A stretch of DNA of 45,163 nt from an uncultured Clostridia bacterium (GTDB lineage: Bacteria; Bacillota; Clostridia; Oscillospirales; Feifaniaceae), in the NCBI GenBank assembly GCA_944376235.1, contig CALWCA010000013.1, positions 1-45,163 on the forward strand, read 5' to 3'. Shown piece after piece: positions 1 to 7,164 of this stretch. The translations under genes and the position numbers were made by a program. Every line of letters begins with the position of its first letter. Position 1 is the stretch's first letter. Under the pieces are notes generated by a model, which had not been told where the DNA came from, searched no databases, and saw only the letters and a list, made by a program, of their open reading frames with translations.

Positions 1-265
1 CTGGCGCATAGGCAGGGGAGGCGTCCCCGCGCGCCTGCGGCTCCACTTCCACGGTAAAACGGTTTTCTGCCGTGGAGAAACTGACCTCACGCACAGCCCA
101 TACACTATTCCCGGTTGCACTTATGCGCCCATATCCATAACGCCGGGGCCGGACTGCCGTATGAAAGACTGTCCCTGCTTCCCGCTGGTCCTGCCGGTGA
201 TCCTCGGGCGGGGCCGTCCGCAGCAGTCTTTTACACCGCCAGTATAGCCGTTTTTTACCGGGCCG
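1..265 (-). other. Unidentified open frame running off the left edge
   Basis: On the minus strand a frame stays open from the edge back to a stop at 266-268. It reads like protein in its distal half (for example YGYGRISATGNSVWAVREV followed by SFSTAENRFTVEVEPQ). I find no ATG, GTG or TTG start in this frame inside the window, so it is either the visible piece of a gene with an unusual start or a decayed remnant. I recognise no family. It lies just beyond the end of the EVE-like gene, in the same orientation. Confidence 0.25.
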
Positions 266-298
266 TCAAGGGCCGAAAAACGCCCCCTCCGCATCAGA

Positions 299-1570
299 CT
301 ATTGAGCCTTAGTAAATTGCGACAAGCATTGAGCCAAATCAGACCTTAGACTACTAATTTCTATCTCCGAATAGTCTCCCCAGGAGCAGACTAACGCGCC
401 AAACTCCTCGGAATAAAAAAGCCCATCAGAAACCACAAAATCTAAAAAATCCTTTTTACCATTATCCCAAACATACTGCCGGGACGCTCGTCTCTTGAAT
501 TTATGTCCAGCATCAGTATAGCCCAGCCTGCGCAGACCTGCCGCAATATCTTCTATGGAGATTTCGTCAGTATCAGCCACTCTATAGAACCTGTTGTTGA
601 AAATGGAATTGTGGTGCAAGGTTTCATATAACTCCGCCGGTCGTATAATCGTCACATTCGGCGCAGATTCGGACTGCCTTGCCGTGGCCTCCTCGTCATT
701 CCACTTCCCGCTGAACAGATAAATCTGCTCGTAGCCGGATTCACCGCTATAATGTTCGATGGAGATTTCCTCCTGATTCTTAACCTGACAACTGATGGGT
801 TTCTGACGGGAGTCTCTTGCGTTGACAAATTGGAACTCATACTTCTGCTGGTTAGTCTTTCCGGAAGAAGGGAGGAGCATATATCCCTTGTCTCCATGCC
901 TCTCCCAGATATACAGAGCCACCAAGTCCTCCAACTGCCTATAATCCAGACACCGAACAAAGTTCTCACGAGTAAAGCGCAGCGGCGGTATCTTCAATTG
1001 CGGCACAGTTTCTCTGTCGTCATAGAGTTTCATCGTTAGCAGACGGAGCCTATATCCATCCATTCTCTGTATTGTGGGGTGACGCTTCTGGGAAAGCCGC
1101 CCTCGGATCTCTGACGGGATATCCTCCTCCGAGGCATATTCCTCCCACCGCTCCACTCGACAGCCCCAGGAGAGATTGATATACGGCTCCTGATCTTGCT
1201 GCACATAGATTGCTGGCTCAATCACCCTTCCGACATAATAATGGCCGTTCTTCAGGCGAGTCAACACATAGTCGCCCTTTTGTACCCTTTTATATTGTTT
1301 TAGGGCGTTTTCCATACCGGAATTTGGGCCATATCTTTCTTTGTAAATTTCTGCGCCATCCTGAATGGAAGTACCGTAGCTAAGTGGCTCATTTACAATA
1401 TCCCAACCCATTCCGAAGATCTTGTGATCGATGCAGGACTGCTGGAAGGTATCAATCTTCTCATAATCACCCCGTTCTTCCGGGTCGAAGGGCATCAGAT
1501 AGACGATCCAGCAGTTGACGGGGTCCCCTGGTGATCTGCGCATATCGAGAAATGGGATCTCTCTGTGCAT
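299..1570 (-). CDS. EVE-like plus restriction-nuclease-like protein (putative defence)
   Basis: 423 aa, not assigned to a named family with certainty. Residues 20-120 have the layout of EVE/PUA-like modules seen in defence proteins: a WIVYLMP strand, FGMGWDIV at 52-59, then KGDYVLTRLKNGHYYVGRV at 98-116. Residues 210-265 look like a restriction-endonuclease-fold core: LEDLVALYIWE, then E245, then CQVKN with Q262 and K264 as a possible QxK motif. The C-terminal 90 residues match nothing I know. Start: ATG preceded by the strong site GAGGAGG. The gene is about 106 bp downstream of the DnaB-like ATPase, same strand, probably one operon. Base composition is clearly lower in GC than the rest of the window, suggesting transfer. 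Modified-DNA-dependent nuclease is an inference from the domain pairing. Confidence 0.75.
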   Translation of the reverse strand: MHREIPFLDMRRSPGDPVNCWIVYLMPFDPEERGDYEKIDTFQQSCIDHKIFGMGWDIVNEPLSYGTSIQDGAEIYKERYGPNSGMENALKQYKRVQKGDYVLTRLKNGHYYVGRVIEPAIYVQQDQEPYINLSWGCRVERWEEYASEEDIPSEIRGRLSQKRHPTIQRMDGYRLRLLTMKLYDDRETVPQLKIPPLRFTRENFVRCLDYRQLEDLVALYIWERHGDKGYMLLPSSGKTNQQKYEFQFVNARDSRQKPISCQVKNQEEISIEHYSGESGYEQIYLFSGKWNDEEATARQSESAPNVTIIRPAELYETLHHNSIFNNRFYRVADTDEISIEDIAAGLRRLGYTDAGHKFKRRASRQYVWDNGKKDFLDFVVSDGLFYSEEFGALVCSWGDYSEIEISSLRSDLAQCLSQFTKAQ

Positions 1571-1676
1571 GTCGTTTCCTCCTCATATCGTTTGTACTAT
1601 GTTAACTTTGACCTCTGCAAAGGTCGCTGATACGATTAAGATATTCGCCCTGCAGGGCTTTCCCGGGAGGCACGCA

Positions 1677-2432
1677 TTACAGCAGTCGCGCATCATAGGG
1701 AAGAAATCGCCCCGTCATCTTATCCCATAAAAGGGACAGAACTGCGCAGCGGTCGATGCTGGGTCCAGCAGCAATCGTGGCTACCTGATACTGTGATGTG
1801 TCCCCCGTGTAGTATCCGTCTCTATGGAGCAGGAACACAGAGTCTACCACCCTCTTGATGCTCTCCCAGTGGGGGATATCCACAGAGATCGGATGATGGC
1901 CCCTCCTGTACTCTGATGCCCTTGTCAGGCGTGAGAGCAGCAGCACGGCCATATTTTGACTGCGGGCAAAGTCCCGCAGATCAGCACAGATTCGTGCCGC
2001 ATCAAATATTGCCTGACCGCCGCGGGAAATTCGATACATTCCCTGTAGATCATCTACCACCACAAGGTCGATTTGCTGCTCCAATTCCATGACAGCTTGT
2101 TGCAGTTCTCGTCCATCCCCCACTCTGTCCTCCAAGGCGATGTTTTGTGGACATTGAAAGTCTGGTTTGACCCGAAGGATTTTCTCAACAATCTCTCCAA
2201 CAGAGAGGACTGTCGTAAACCAGACCACATAGCCGCCGGCATCCGCGATGTTTGCAGCAATTTGGGCCGCCAAAGTACTTCTTCCCATGCCAGGGCGTGA
2301 TCCAAGGAGGGACACCGTCCCGCGTCGAAGCAAGGGGGCCATACTGTCTAATTCAAGGAAACCCGTATGGATGATAGGAAACCTATCTTTCAAATCCGCG
2401 TGTTTCCTAATTGCATGATCCATCCATTCCAT
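1677..2432 (-). CDS. DnaB-helicase C-terminal-domain-like ATPase with altered Walker A
   Basis: 251 aa, about the size of the RecA-fold C-terminal domain of DnaB alone; the N-terminal primase-interacting domain is missing. The order of motifs follows DnaB: TGFLELDSM (24-31), P-loop GSRPGMGRSTLAAQ (44-57), Walker B IDLVVVDDLQ (121-130), then LLSRLTRASEYRRGHHP and VDSVFLLHRDGYY, which parallel the DnaB segments around LSQLSR and the FLYRDEYY strand. The P-loop lysine is replaced by arginine (R51), which usually abolishes or strongly changes ATP hydrolysis. Start: ATG with AAGGTGAT upstream. It is the first gene of a likely two-gene unit with the EVE/nuclease-like protein. A role in DNA sensing or loading for that protein is inference; a mobile-element replication accessory is the alternative. 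Confidence 0.8.
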   Translation of the reverse strand: MEWMDHAIRKHADLKDRFPIIHTGFLELDSMAPLLRRGTVSLLGSRPGMGRSTLAAQIAANIADAGGYVVWFTTVLSVGEIVEKILRVKPDFQCPQNIALEDRVGDGRELQQAVMELEQQIDLVVVDDLQGMYRISRGGQAIFDAARICADLRDFARSQNMAVLLLSRLTRASEYRRGHHPISVDIPHWESIKRVVDSVFLLHRDGYYTGDTSQYQVATIAAGPSIDRCAVLSLLWDKMTGRFLPYDARLL

Positions 2433-2532
2433 AGTATATCACCTTGGTCGCTACTATCACAATCATTTTAGCAGTTCTATTATCCGATATCCAGTGTACC
2501 AAAAAACGGACTTAAAACGGGGTGATTAAAAG

Positions 2533-2573
2533 AACAGGCCGACACTCATATCACCTATGAGCGTCGGCCTGTT
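2533..2573 (-). terminator. Long hairpin with U-tract on the minus strand
   Basis: Two 18-base arms (2533-2550 and 2556-2573) pair with one G.U-type mismatch around a 5-base loop. On the minus strand the stem is followed by TTCTTTTAAT, so it would end a minus-strand transcript coming from the right. No intact gene remains there, which fits truncation at an element end. Confidence 0.5.
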
Positions 2574-2760
2574 GTTACCCTATCATGCGCTTTGTCTGTG
2601 GCGTAAGTCTGGCGTAAATCCGCTTTTCCTAACGCTGAAACCCAGTCGTTTCAAGGGCTTAGGGTGTTTATCAATACATGCCGCCCATATCGCCCATATG
2701 CTGCCCATATTTTGTTATAATACTGCCCGGACGGCCCAAATATGGCAGCTTGCGCGTCGG
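2574..2760. repeat. Short direct repeats resembling integrase arm sites
   Basis: TGGCGTAA occurs at 2599-2606 and 2610-2617 (11 bp apart). GCCCATAT occurs at 2683-2690, 2692-2699 and 2703-2710 (9 and 11 bp apart). Near-helical spacing of short direct repeats is typical of arm-type binding sites of tyrosine recombinases. The stretch lies where composition changes from the AT-richer left segment to GC-rich chromosome. No integrase gene is in view. Confidence 0.35.
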
Positions 2761-3553
2761 TTTTTCAAAAAAGACGCCGCCCGGCACAACTGGCCCGCAA
2801 CGGGACATCTCAGGGCGTCTAAATGAAACACATTATATCACGTCCGCGTTCAAAAGACAATTGGTTTTTTGAGAAAGAGCCGGACGCAGGGGGAGAGAGC
2901 GAAAAGGTGCAAAGACAGGCAAGGAAAGAGGTCGGGCAGGAAAGGACGCAACGCACTGAAAAGAAAAGCGCGGGTGAGGGGCGCGCAGAAACCTGGGCAA
3001 ACGGATGGGAGGAATGGCCATGGGAGGCATGGCCAAAAAGAAAGGCGTGAGACGGGGAGGACAGAGAATGAGCGAAAGAAGGCGGTGGTGCCGCAGCGAC
3101 GGCATGGGGCAGTGCGGCGGGGGATGGATGGGGGCAGGCCGGGGATGAGAGACAGGCCGGAAGGGACGGGCGGGGTGCGGCGTGAAGGGGACGCGGGGGA
3201 GCGTGCGGCGGCGGTGCAGACGGGGGAGCGCTGTGCTGCACGGGAAAACGCGGCGCCGCAGGAGGTGCGCTGAAAAGAGGGGAAGAGGGGGAAAAGCGCG
3301 GCGCAGGGGAGATGTCGGGGGCCGTGCGGCGGGAGGGCGCCGGGAGTTTTTTGAGCTGAGATTTACAGGGCAGAGAGTGAGGCAGGGGCAGGGTGCGGCG
3401 TGAAGGGGACGCGGGAGAGCGTGCGGCGGCGGTGCAGATGGGGGAGCGCTGTGCTGCACCGGCAGATGGGCACGGGAGGGAAGGCTCTTTTTTGCAGGGT
3501 TTCCCCCTCCCTTTGGCGGCCGAGAAAGGGGACGAGGCTTTTTTCGAAAGCCC
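2761..3553. other. Gene-free GC-rich spacer with a 69-bp direct repeat
   Basis: No convincing gene: the long open frames here are low-complexity (Arg/Pro/Ala or Gly/Arg) and lack ribosome sites. Two 69-bp copies at 3173-3241 and 3391-3459 differ at only two positions. Inverted arms around 2771-2777 and 2814-2820 precede a T-run on the minus strand. Confidence 0.5.
3173..3459. repeat. 69-bp direct repeat, two copies
   Basis: Copies at 3173-3241 and 3391-3459, offset 218 bp, 67 of 69 bases identical by eye. The intervening sequence is unrelated. Origin unknown; consistent with local duplication in intergenic DNA. Confidence 0.7.
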
Positions 3554-3582
3554 TTGACAAGTGAGGACAACTCTGATAAAAT
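3554..3582 (+). promoter_or_regulatory. Promoter of the tRNA-Ala gene
   Basis: TTGACA at 3554-3559 and TAAAAT at 3577-3582 with 17-bp spacing, ending 31 bp before the mature tRNA start. Confidence 0.8.
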
Positions 3583-3613
3583 CGTACTTGCACTTATGAA
3601 TGTCAGCCTGTAC

Positions 3614-3689
3614 GGGGGCGTAGCTCAGCTGGGAGAGCGATGCGTTCGCAACGCATAGGTCAAGGGTTCGAATCCCTCCGTCTCCACCA
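3614..3689 (+). tRNA. tRNA-Ala (anticodon CGC)
   Basis: 76 nt including an encoded CCA. Acceptor arms GGGGGCG and CGTCTCC pair with two G.U pairs; D arm GCTC/GAGC; anticodon arm ATGCG/CGCAT around loop TTCGCAA, giving anticodon CGC (codon GCG, alanine); T arm with TTCGAAT loop. It has its own promoter and is followed at once by a terminator hairpin. Confidence 0.95.
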
Positions 3690-3726
3690 GACAGGGCGCG
3701 CACCCGGGTGTGCGCCCTGTCCTTTT
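3690..3726 (+). terminator. Terminator after tRNA-Ala
   Basis: Arms 3690-3703 and 3708-3721 (14 bp, one wobble) with loop CCGG, followed by CTTTT. It begins on the base after the tRNA CCA. Confidence 0.85.
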
Positions 3727-3770
3727 CCCCGGAGCATGCCGTGCCGCGTCGGCGTCGGAAGTCGGAAGCG

Positions 3771-3848
3771 GTATCGCAGGATGCGGCACGGGGCTGCGTA
3801 TCGCGGATGCGGTGCCGGGGCTGCGTATCGCAGATGCGGTGCCGGGGC
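3771..3848. repeat. 27-bp tandem repeat, about 2.9 copies
   Basis: Units start GTATCGCAG or GTATCGCGG at 3771, 3798 and 3825 with few differences, each ending near GGGGCTGC. It fills most of the gap between the two tRNA genes. Confidence 0.75.
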
Positions 3849-3890
3849 GATGCCGATGTGGTGCCCTTCAAAGCTGCAAAAAGTCCATAG

Positions 3891-3966
3891 GGAGACATAG
3901 CTCAGCCGGGAGAGCGTTCGCCTCACACGCGAGAGGTCGTGGGTTCGAGCCCCGCTGTCTCCACCA
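3891..3966 (+). tRNA. tRNA-Val (anticodon CAC)
   Basis: 76 nt with encoded CCA. Acceptor GGAGACA/TGTCTCC is perfectly paired; D arm GCTC/GAGC; anticodon arm TTCGC/GCGAG around loop CTCACAC, giving anticodon CAC (codon GTG, valine); T arm GTGGG/CCCGC. I see no separate strong promoter; it may depend on read-through of the preceding terminator. Confidence 0.95.
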
Positions 3967-3968
3967 AA

Positions 3969-3997
3969 AACCAGAGCCTTTTGGCTCTGGTTTTTTT
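3969..3997 (+). terminator. Terminator after tRNA-Val
   Basis: Arms 3969-3978 and 3983-3992 (10 bp, loop TTTT) followed by a run of T. Canonical intrinsic terminator. Confidence 0.9.
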
Positions 3998-4530
3998 GAT
4001 TTGTCCCGCGCCCTGCCACGGCACTGCCTGACGGGCAGCCCCTCACGGCCGGCGCCTTCCGGGGATGCTTTTGCCGTCGATTTTTGTTTGCCCTGCCCTT
4101 TCAGGGGGCAAGGGGGATAAATCCGCAGGGGCAGGGAGCTCTCCCGCCGGGGCAGCGCGGGGCAGGCTTTGCCTGCCTGGCGTCGGGGAGCAGGGGACGC
4201 CCCCGCAAAAAGCGTCCCCTGCTCCCCGACGGGAGCGCCCCTCAGGGTGCGGCGCTGCCCCGGGCCTCCGTGGGTGCTGCGCGTGGGAGGCTGTGCGCCG
4301 CGACAAAAGGGGAAAAGGCGGCGGGCCCGGAAAGGGCAGGCAGCTCTCTTGCGCGGGGGCTGCGGGAGAGGCCGCCCCGAGAAGGCGGGGGAGAGAGGTG
4401 TGGGCCTGCGGTGCGGGGCCTGCGGCGTAGAGCAGGAGGCCCTTGCCGGAAGATGCGGGAAAAGCCGCCACTTGGAAAAGCAGCCTTGCCCGGCGCTGCC
4501 CCGGGCCTCCCCGGTGCGGCGGCGATAGGG
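3998..4530. other. Gene-free GC-rich spacer with a 20-bp perfect hairpin
   Basis: No gene seen. Arms 4181-4200 and 4212-4231 are perfectly complementary over 20 bp with an 11-base loop, but no T-run follows. A smaller hairpin sits just upstream (arms GGCAGGC and GCCTGCC). The segment GGCGCTGCCCCGGGCCTCC appears twice, near 4250 and 4488. Confidence 0.5.
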
Positions 4531-4567
4531 GAAGGGGCGGCGTGACCTCAGGTCACGCCGCCCCTTC
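4531..4567. terminator. Palindromic hairpin downstream of the S24 repressor
   Basis: A 37-base near-perfect palindrome, arms about 16-18 bp, 21 bp past the stop of the minus-strand repressor gene. T-richness is better on the plus side (CCTTTTG), so termination may be weak in the gene's own direction. Confidence 0.55.
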
Positions 4568-4588
4568 CTTTTGCCTCTTGAGTTTTGG

Positions 4589-5224
4589 TCATGAAAGCAT
4601 GTGGGTATAGGCCACGGCAAGGCCGATGACACGCACCCTTGCCGCCTCGCTGCCGACAAAGACAAGAGGCGCAAAGGCCGGGTTTTCAGCCGTCAGCGTG
4701 ATTTTTCCGTCGGCCGTGTAAACCCGCTTGAGTGTGGCCTCGGTCTCGGCCCCCTCCACCAGCACGGCGGCGATCTGCCCGTTGTCCACAGCCTCGCTGC
4801 GCCGGATGTAGACGATGTCCCCGTCGTTGATGCCCGCGTTGATCATGCTGCTGCCACGGCAGACAAGCGCAAAATCCGCCCGCACATGGCCTGGCAAATC
4901 CACATAGTCGGCAATGTTCTCCTGCGCCAGAATGGGTGTCCCGCAGGCGATGGTGCCCAGCAGGGGAACCTTTTTGACAGGGACGGCCGCCGGCAGCGCG
5001 TTGGAGGCAAGAGCCTCATCCCTGTCCGGCGCTCCCAGCAGGGTGTCTGCCCTGACATGAAAAATGTCGGCAAACAGCTGCAGCGTTTCAAAGCTGGGCT
5101 CGCGCTCTCCCGTCTCATACATGCCGATGGCACTGCGCGAAACCCCCGCCTTTTGCGCCAGCTCCTTTTGAGATAACCCGTCCCGCCTTCTCAGGGCGCT
5201 CAGCATGTCGCCAAAGCCCGGCAC
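4589..5224 (-). CDS. XRE-family / S24 peptidase-like phage repressor
   Basis: 211 aa from a GTG start. An N-terminal helix-turn-helix (SQKELAQKAGVSRSAIGMYE) is followed by LFADIFHVRADTLLG and a C-terminal S24 (LexA/CI) autoprotease domain: the cleavage-loop region LLGTIACGTPILAQ, the serine in RGSSMINAGINDGDIVYI and the lysine in EATLKRVY. The scissile pair is probably Cys-Gly instead of the usual Ala-Gly. I chose the GTG at 5224 because GGGAGGTG lies 7 bases upstream; the ATG at 5287 overlaps the predicted start of transcription. The gene is divergent from a plus-strand promoter with shared operators, the arrangement of a CI-like switch. Damage-triggered self-cleavage is expected from the family. 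Confidence 0.88.
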   Translation of the reverse strand: MPGFGDMLSALRRRDGLSQKELAQKAGVSRSAIGMYETGEREPSFETLQLFADIFHVRADTLLGAPDRDEALASNALPAAVPVKKVPLLGTIACGTPILAQENIADYVDLPGHVRADFALVCRGSSMINAGINDGDIVYIRRSEAVDNGQIAAVLVEGAETEATLKRVYTADGKITLTAENPAFAPLVFVGSEAARVRVIGLAVAYTHMLS

Positions 5225-5285
5225 GGCGCCGCACCTCCCTTTTTTGACCCGCCGCATCTTAAGCGTTGAGCCTTCTGTTATGGAC

Positions 5286-5315
5286 ATGATATCACGGTTT
5301 GTGAGGAAAAGTCAA
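5286..5315 (-). promoter_or_regulatory. Promoter of the S24 repressor gene
   Basis: On the minus strand, TTGACT (plus 5310-5315) and TATCAT (plus 5286-5291) are separated by 18 bp. Operator O1 fills the spacer, so the repressor probably controls its own gene. Confidence 0.75.
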
Positions 5316-5385
5316 GGGGAAATGTCACAAAACGTGTTGACAGGACGCCCGGGATGTGGTATGATACATGCGTCACGGATAGTGA
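5292..5385. promoter_or_regulatory. Three operator-like sites, TCAC-N5-GTGA
   Basis: O1 at 5292-5304 (TCACGGTTTGTGA), O2 at 5325-5337 (TCACAAAACGTGT, one mismatch) and O3 at 5373-5385 (TCACGGATAGTGA). O1 lies between -35 and -10 of the repressor promoter, O2 touches the -35 of the plus promoter and O3 lies just downstream of its -10. The placement fits binding by the adjacent repressor. Confidence 0.65.
5337..5365 (+). promoter_or_regulatory. Divergent promoter facing the phage-like gene
   Basis: TTGACA at 5337-5342 and TATGAT at 5360-5365, 17-bp spacing, near consensus. It is flanked by O2 and O3. The first credible gene downstream starts about 580 bp away. Confidence 0.8.
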
Positions 5386-5945
5386 CGAAAATGAAACCGC
5401 ATCCCGACTGCGTCGATTTGGAGCAAGGGCCTGGCGTACAGCCCTCTGCAGGTGTATGCGGACGCGGACAGCCCCGTTGCTTTGCGGAGACCGCCGTATG
5501 GAGGGCAGCGATGGAACCGGCCCGGTGGCGGAGAGAGCAGAGGATCGTTTGCTGTCGGGCGCGGGCGCGGCATTTGCATGCCGGAGAGGCGTCGGGGCAG
5601 GCAGGTGCGGGAGGAGCTTTTTTTGGCGTCGAATTGTCACGATTTGTGTCTTCCTGGCGCGGACGGGCTGCAGCCCCCTTTGCCGAAGCGGCCCGGGGCT
5701 GGCGCAGGCTTCGCCGTCTGCCGGGCTCTCCCCGAGAGGGGTGAGGGCCCCCAAAATATTGATGAAAGGGAGAATGGAGATTGCAAAGGAAAGGTTTTTT
5801 TTGCGTTTGTGCCGGCAGGGCGGCCTTGCCGGGCGGCGCCGCCCGGCTGCGTCCCGATGAAGGGGCAGGGCATATCGGTGTCTTCATGCAGGCGCGCAGG
5901 CCCTGCGGCAGACGGCATCTGCCGGACTGACGGGGTGGTGCGGGC
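5386..5945. other. Transcribed gap without a supported gene
   Basis: All three plus frames have open stretches (one could start with ATG at about 5391, near 117 codons), but the peptides are Arg/Gly/Ala-rich, have no ribosome site I can defend and match nothing. It may be a decayed early phage region or a long leader. Confidence 0.35.
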
Positions 5946-7004
5946 ATGCCGGAGAGAAAACTCAGCGACTGGATTTGCACCGACGACAGAATCAACAGCC
6001 TTTCCTCTTTTGAGGAAGCCTTTTTTTACAGGCTGCTGACCAAGGCCGACGGCAAGGGCAGGATAGACGCCCGCCCCCAGGTGCTCAAGGCCTCGCTCTA
6101 CCCTCTCAAAAGGGTGACGCTCAGGGACGTGGAAGAAGCCGCCCGCAAACTCGTGCATGTTGGACTGGCCAGCCTCTATGAAACGGAGGGGTGCGAGGTT
6201 CTGTGTGTAGAGGACTGGGGTTGCTACCAGCGCATCCGGGGCACGGAGGTCAGCAGGTTCAAGGATCCGGAGAGGGGCGCGGCACAGCGCGGCATGACGC
6301 CGCGTGACGCGGCGGGGTGCGGCGACGCTCCCCCTTCCTCTCCCCCGCTTTCCCCGTCTTCTCCCCCTTTTCCCCCCACACCCCCCTATAACCCCTCTTC
6401 TTCCCCTTTCCCCCCTTTTTCTTCCCCCTGCTTGTCCCCCGTGGCAGGCGCGCAGGAAGAAACAATAACGCGGCCCCTGCGGCAGGCCGGACAAAGCCGC
6501 CGCAGGGACGGACAGGGGGGCGGGAGAGCCCCGCAGCGCCGGCGAAGGCCAGGCGTGCAGGGGGCCCACGGCATACAGGACATACACGGCCTGCAGGACA
6601 AGGAGGTGCAGGACATGCTGCAGCGTCTGCCCGACACACTGCGGGGCAAGACGCAGCAGTGGCTGCGCTACAAGGCCGAAAGAGGCGAGCCCTACGGCAA
6701 AACCGGGCTGGACAGCCTGATTGAAACCATTTTGCTCGCCGTGCGCAAGCATGGGGAGAGCGCCGTGCTCAAAGTGATGGGCGACTGCATGGCCTGCGGT
6801 TACAAGGGCATCACCTTTGACCGTATGGGGCGGACGCGCCGACGGGTGGTGGACACAAACACCCCCTCGAGCAGCAATCTCCAAGAGTTTTCCCGGTGGC
6901 TCTTCCTGCAGCAGTACGGCGGCGCTGACGCCGGCGCCGGTACGGACACGGACGCTGACGCCGGCGCAGCGCAGGGGCTCCACAGGGGCGGACTGCCCAT
7001 GTGA
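5946..7004 (+). CDS. Phage replication-protein-like (replisome organiser type)
   Basis: 352 aa. The N-terminal 100 residues (KLSDWICTDDRINSLS, then AFFYRLLTKADGKGRIDARP) have the look of winged-helix replication initiator/organiser proteins of Firmicute phages. Residues 128-167 are a Pro/Ser linker encoded by an almost pure pyrimidine tract. The C-terminal part (residues about 220-300, GKTQQWLRYKAERGEPYGKT, LIETILLAVRKHGESAVLKV) resembles DnaD-type helical domains of the same proteins. The last 30 residues are low-complexity Asp/Ala/Gly. With the S24 repressor and operators this looks like a remnant of a prophage lysogeny/replication module; no structural genes are present. Confidence 0.65.
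   Translation: MPERKLSDWICTDDRINSLSSFEEAFFYRLLTKADGKGRIDARPQVLKASLYPLKRVTLRDVEEAARKLVHVGLASLYETEGCEVLCVEDWGCYQRIRGTEVSRFKDPERGAAQRGMTPRDAAGCGDAPPSSPPLSPSSPPFPPTPPYNPSSSPFPPFSSPCLSPVAGAQEETITRPLRQAGQSRRRDGQGGGRAPQRRRRPGVQGAHGIQDIHGLQDKEVQDMLQRLPDTLRGKTQQWLRYKAERGEPYGKTGLDSLIETILLAVRKHGESAVLKVMGDCMACGYKGITFDRMGRTRRRVVDTNTPSSSNLQEFSRWLFLQQYGGADAGAGTDTDADAGAAQGLHRGGLPM
6328..6440 (+). repeat. Long polypyrimidine tract inside the coding region
   Basis: About 95% pyrimidine over 113 bases, with an uninterrupted run at 6392-6428. It encodes the Pro/Ser linker of the replication-like protein. Such tracts can form triplex (H-DNA) structures and slip during replication. Confidence 0.75.
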
Positions 7005-7164
7005 GAGGGCGGGGCAGGCGGCAGGGGCGCGCAGGTTCCCTTGGAGAAGAGGGGAGATGCCCCGGGCGGGAAGTTTCAGTGAGAGGGGAGGTGCCGTCTA
7101 AAATGTGTAGCGCGGCCGTGTTTGGGGCATACTGGGACAAACAAAGCGAAAGGGGTTTTTTTTC

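Noticed and set aside
115-312. 65-codon plus-strand frame at the left edge
   Set aside because: The opposite strand gives a more protein-like reading, and this one has no ribosome site.
2819-3898. Long minus-strand open frames (up to about 360 codons) through the spacer and the tRNA-Ala gene
   Set aside because: Low-complexity Pro/Arg/Ser/His peptides, overlap with a tRNA on the other strand, no ribosome site. They follow from the high GC content.
5391-5744. 117-codon plus frame downstream of the divergent phage promoter
   Set aside because: Arg/Ala/Gly-rich, no defensible Shine-Dalgarno site, and no known motif, despite the good promoter position.
5637-6983. Minus-strand frame of about 450 codons opposite the replication-like gene
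   Set aside because: Includes the complement of the pyrimidine tract (Gly/Arg/Lys/Glu) and has no family features; the plus-strand protein has conserved blocks.
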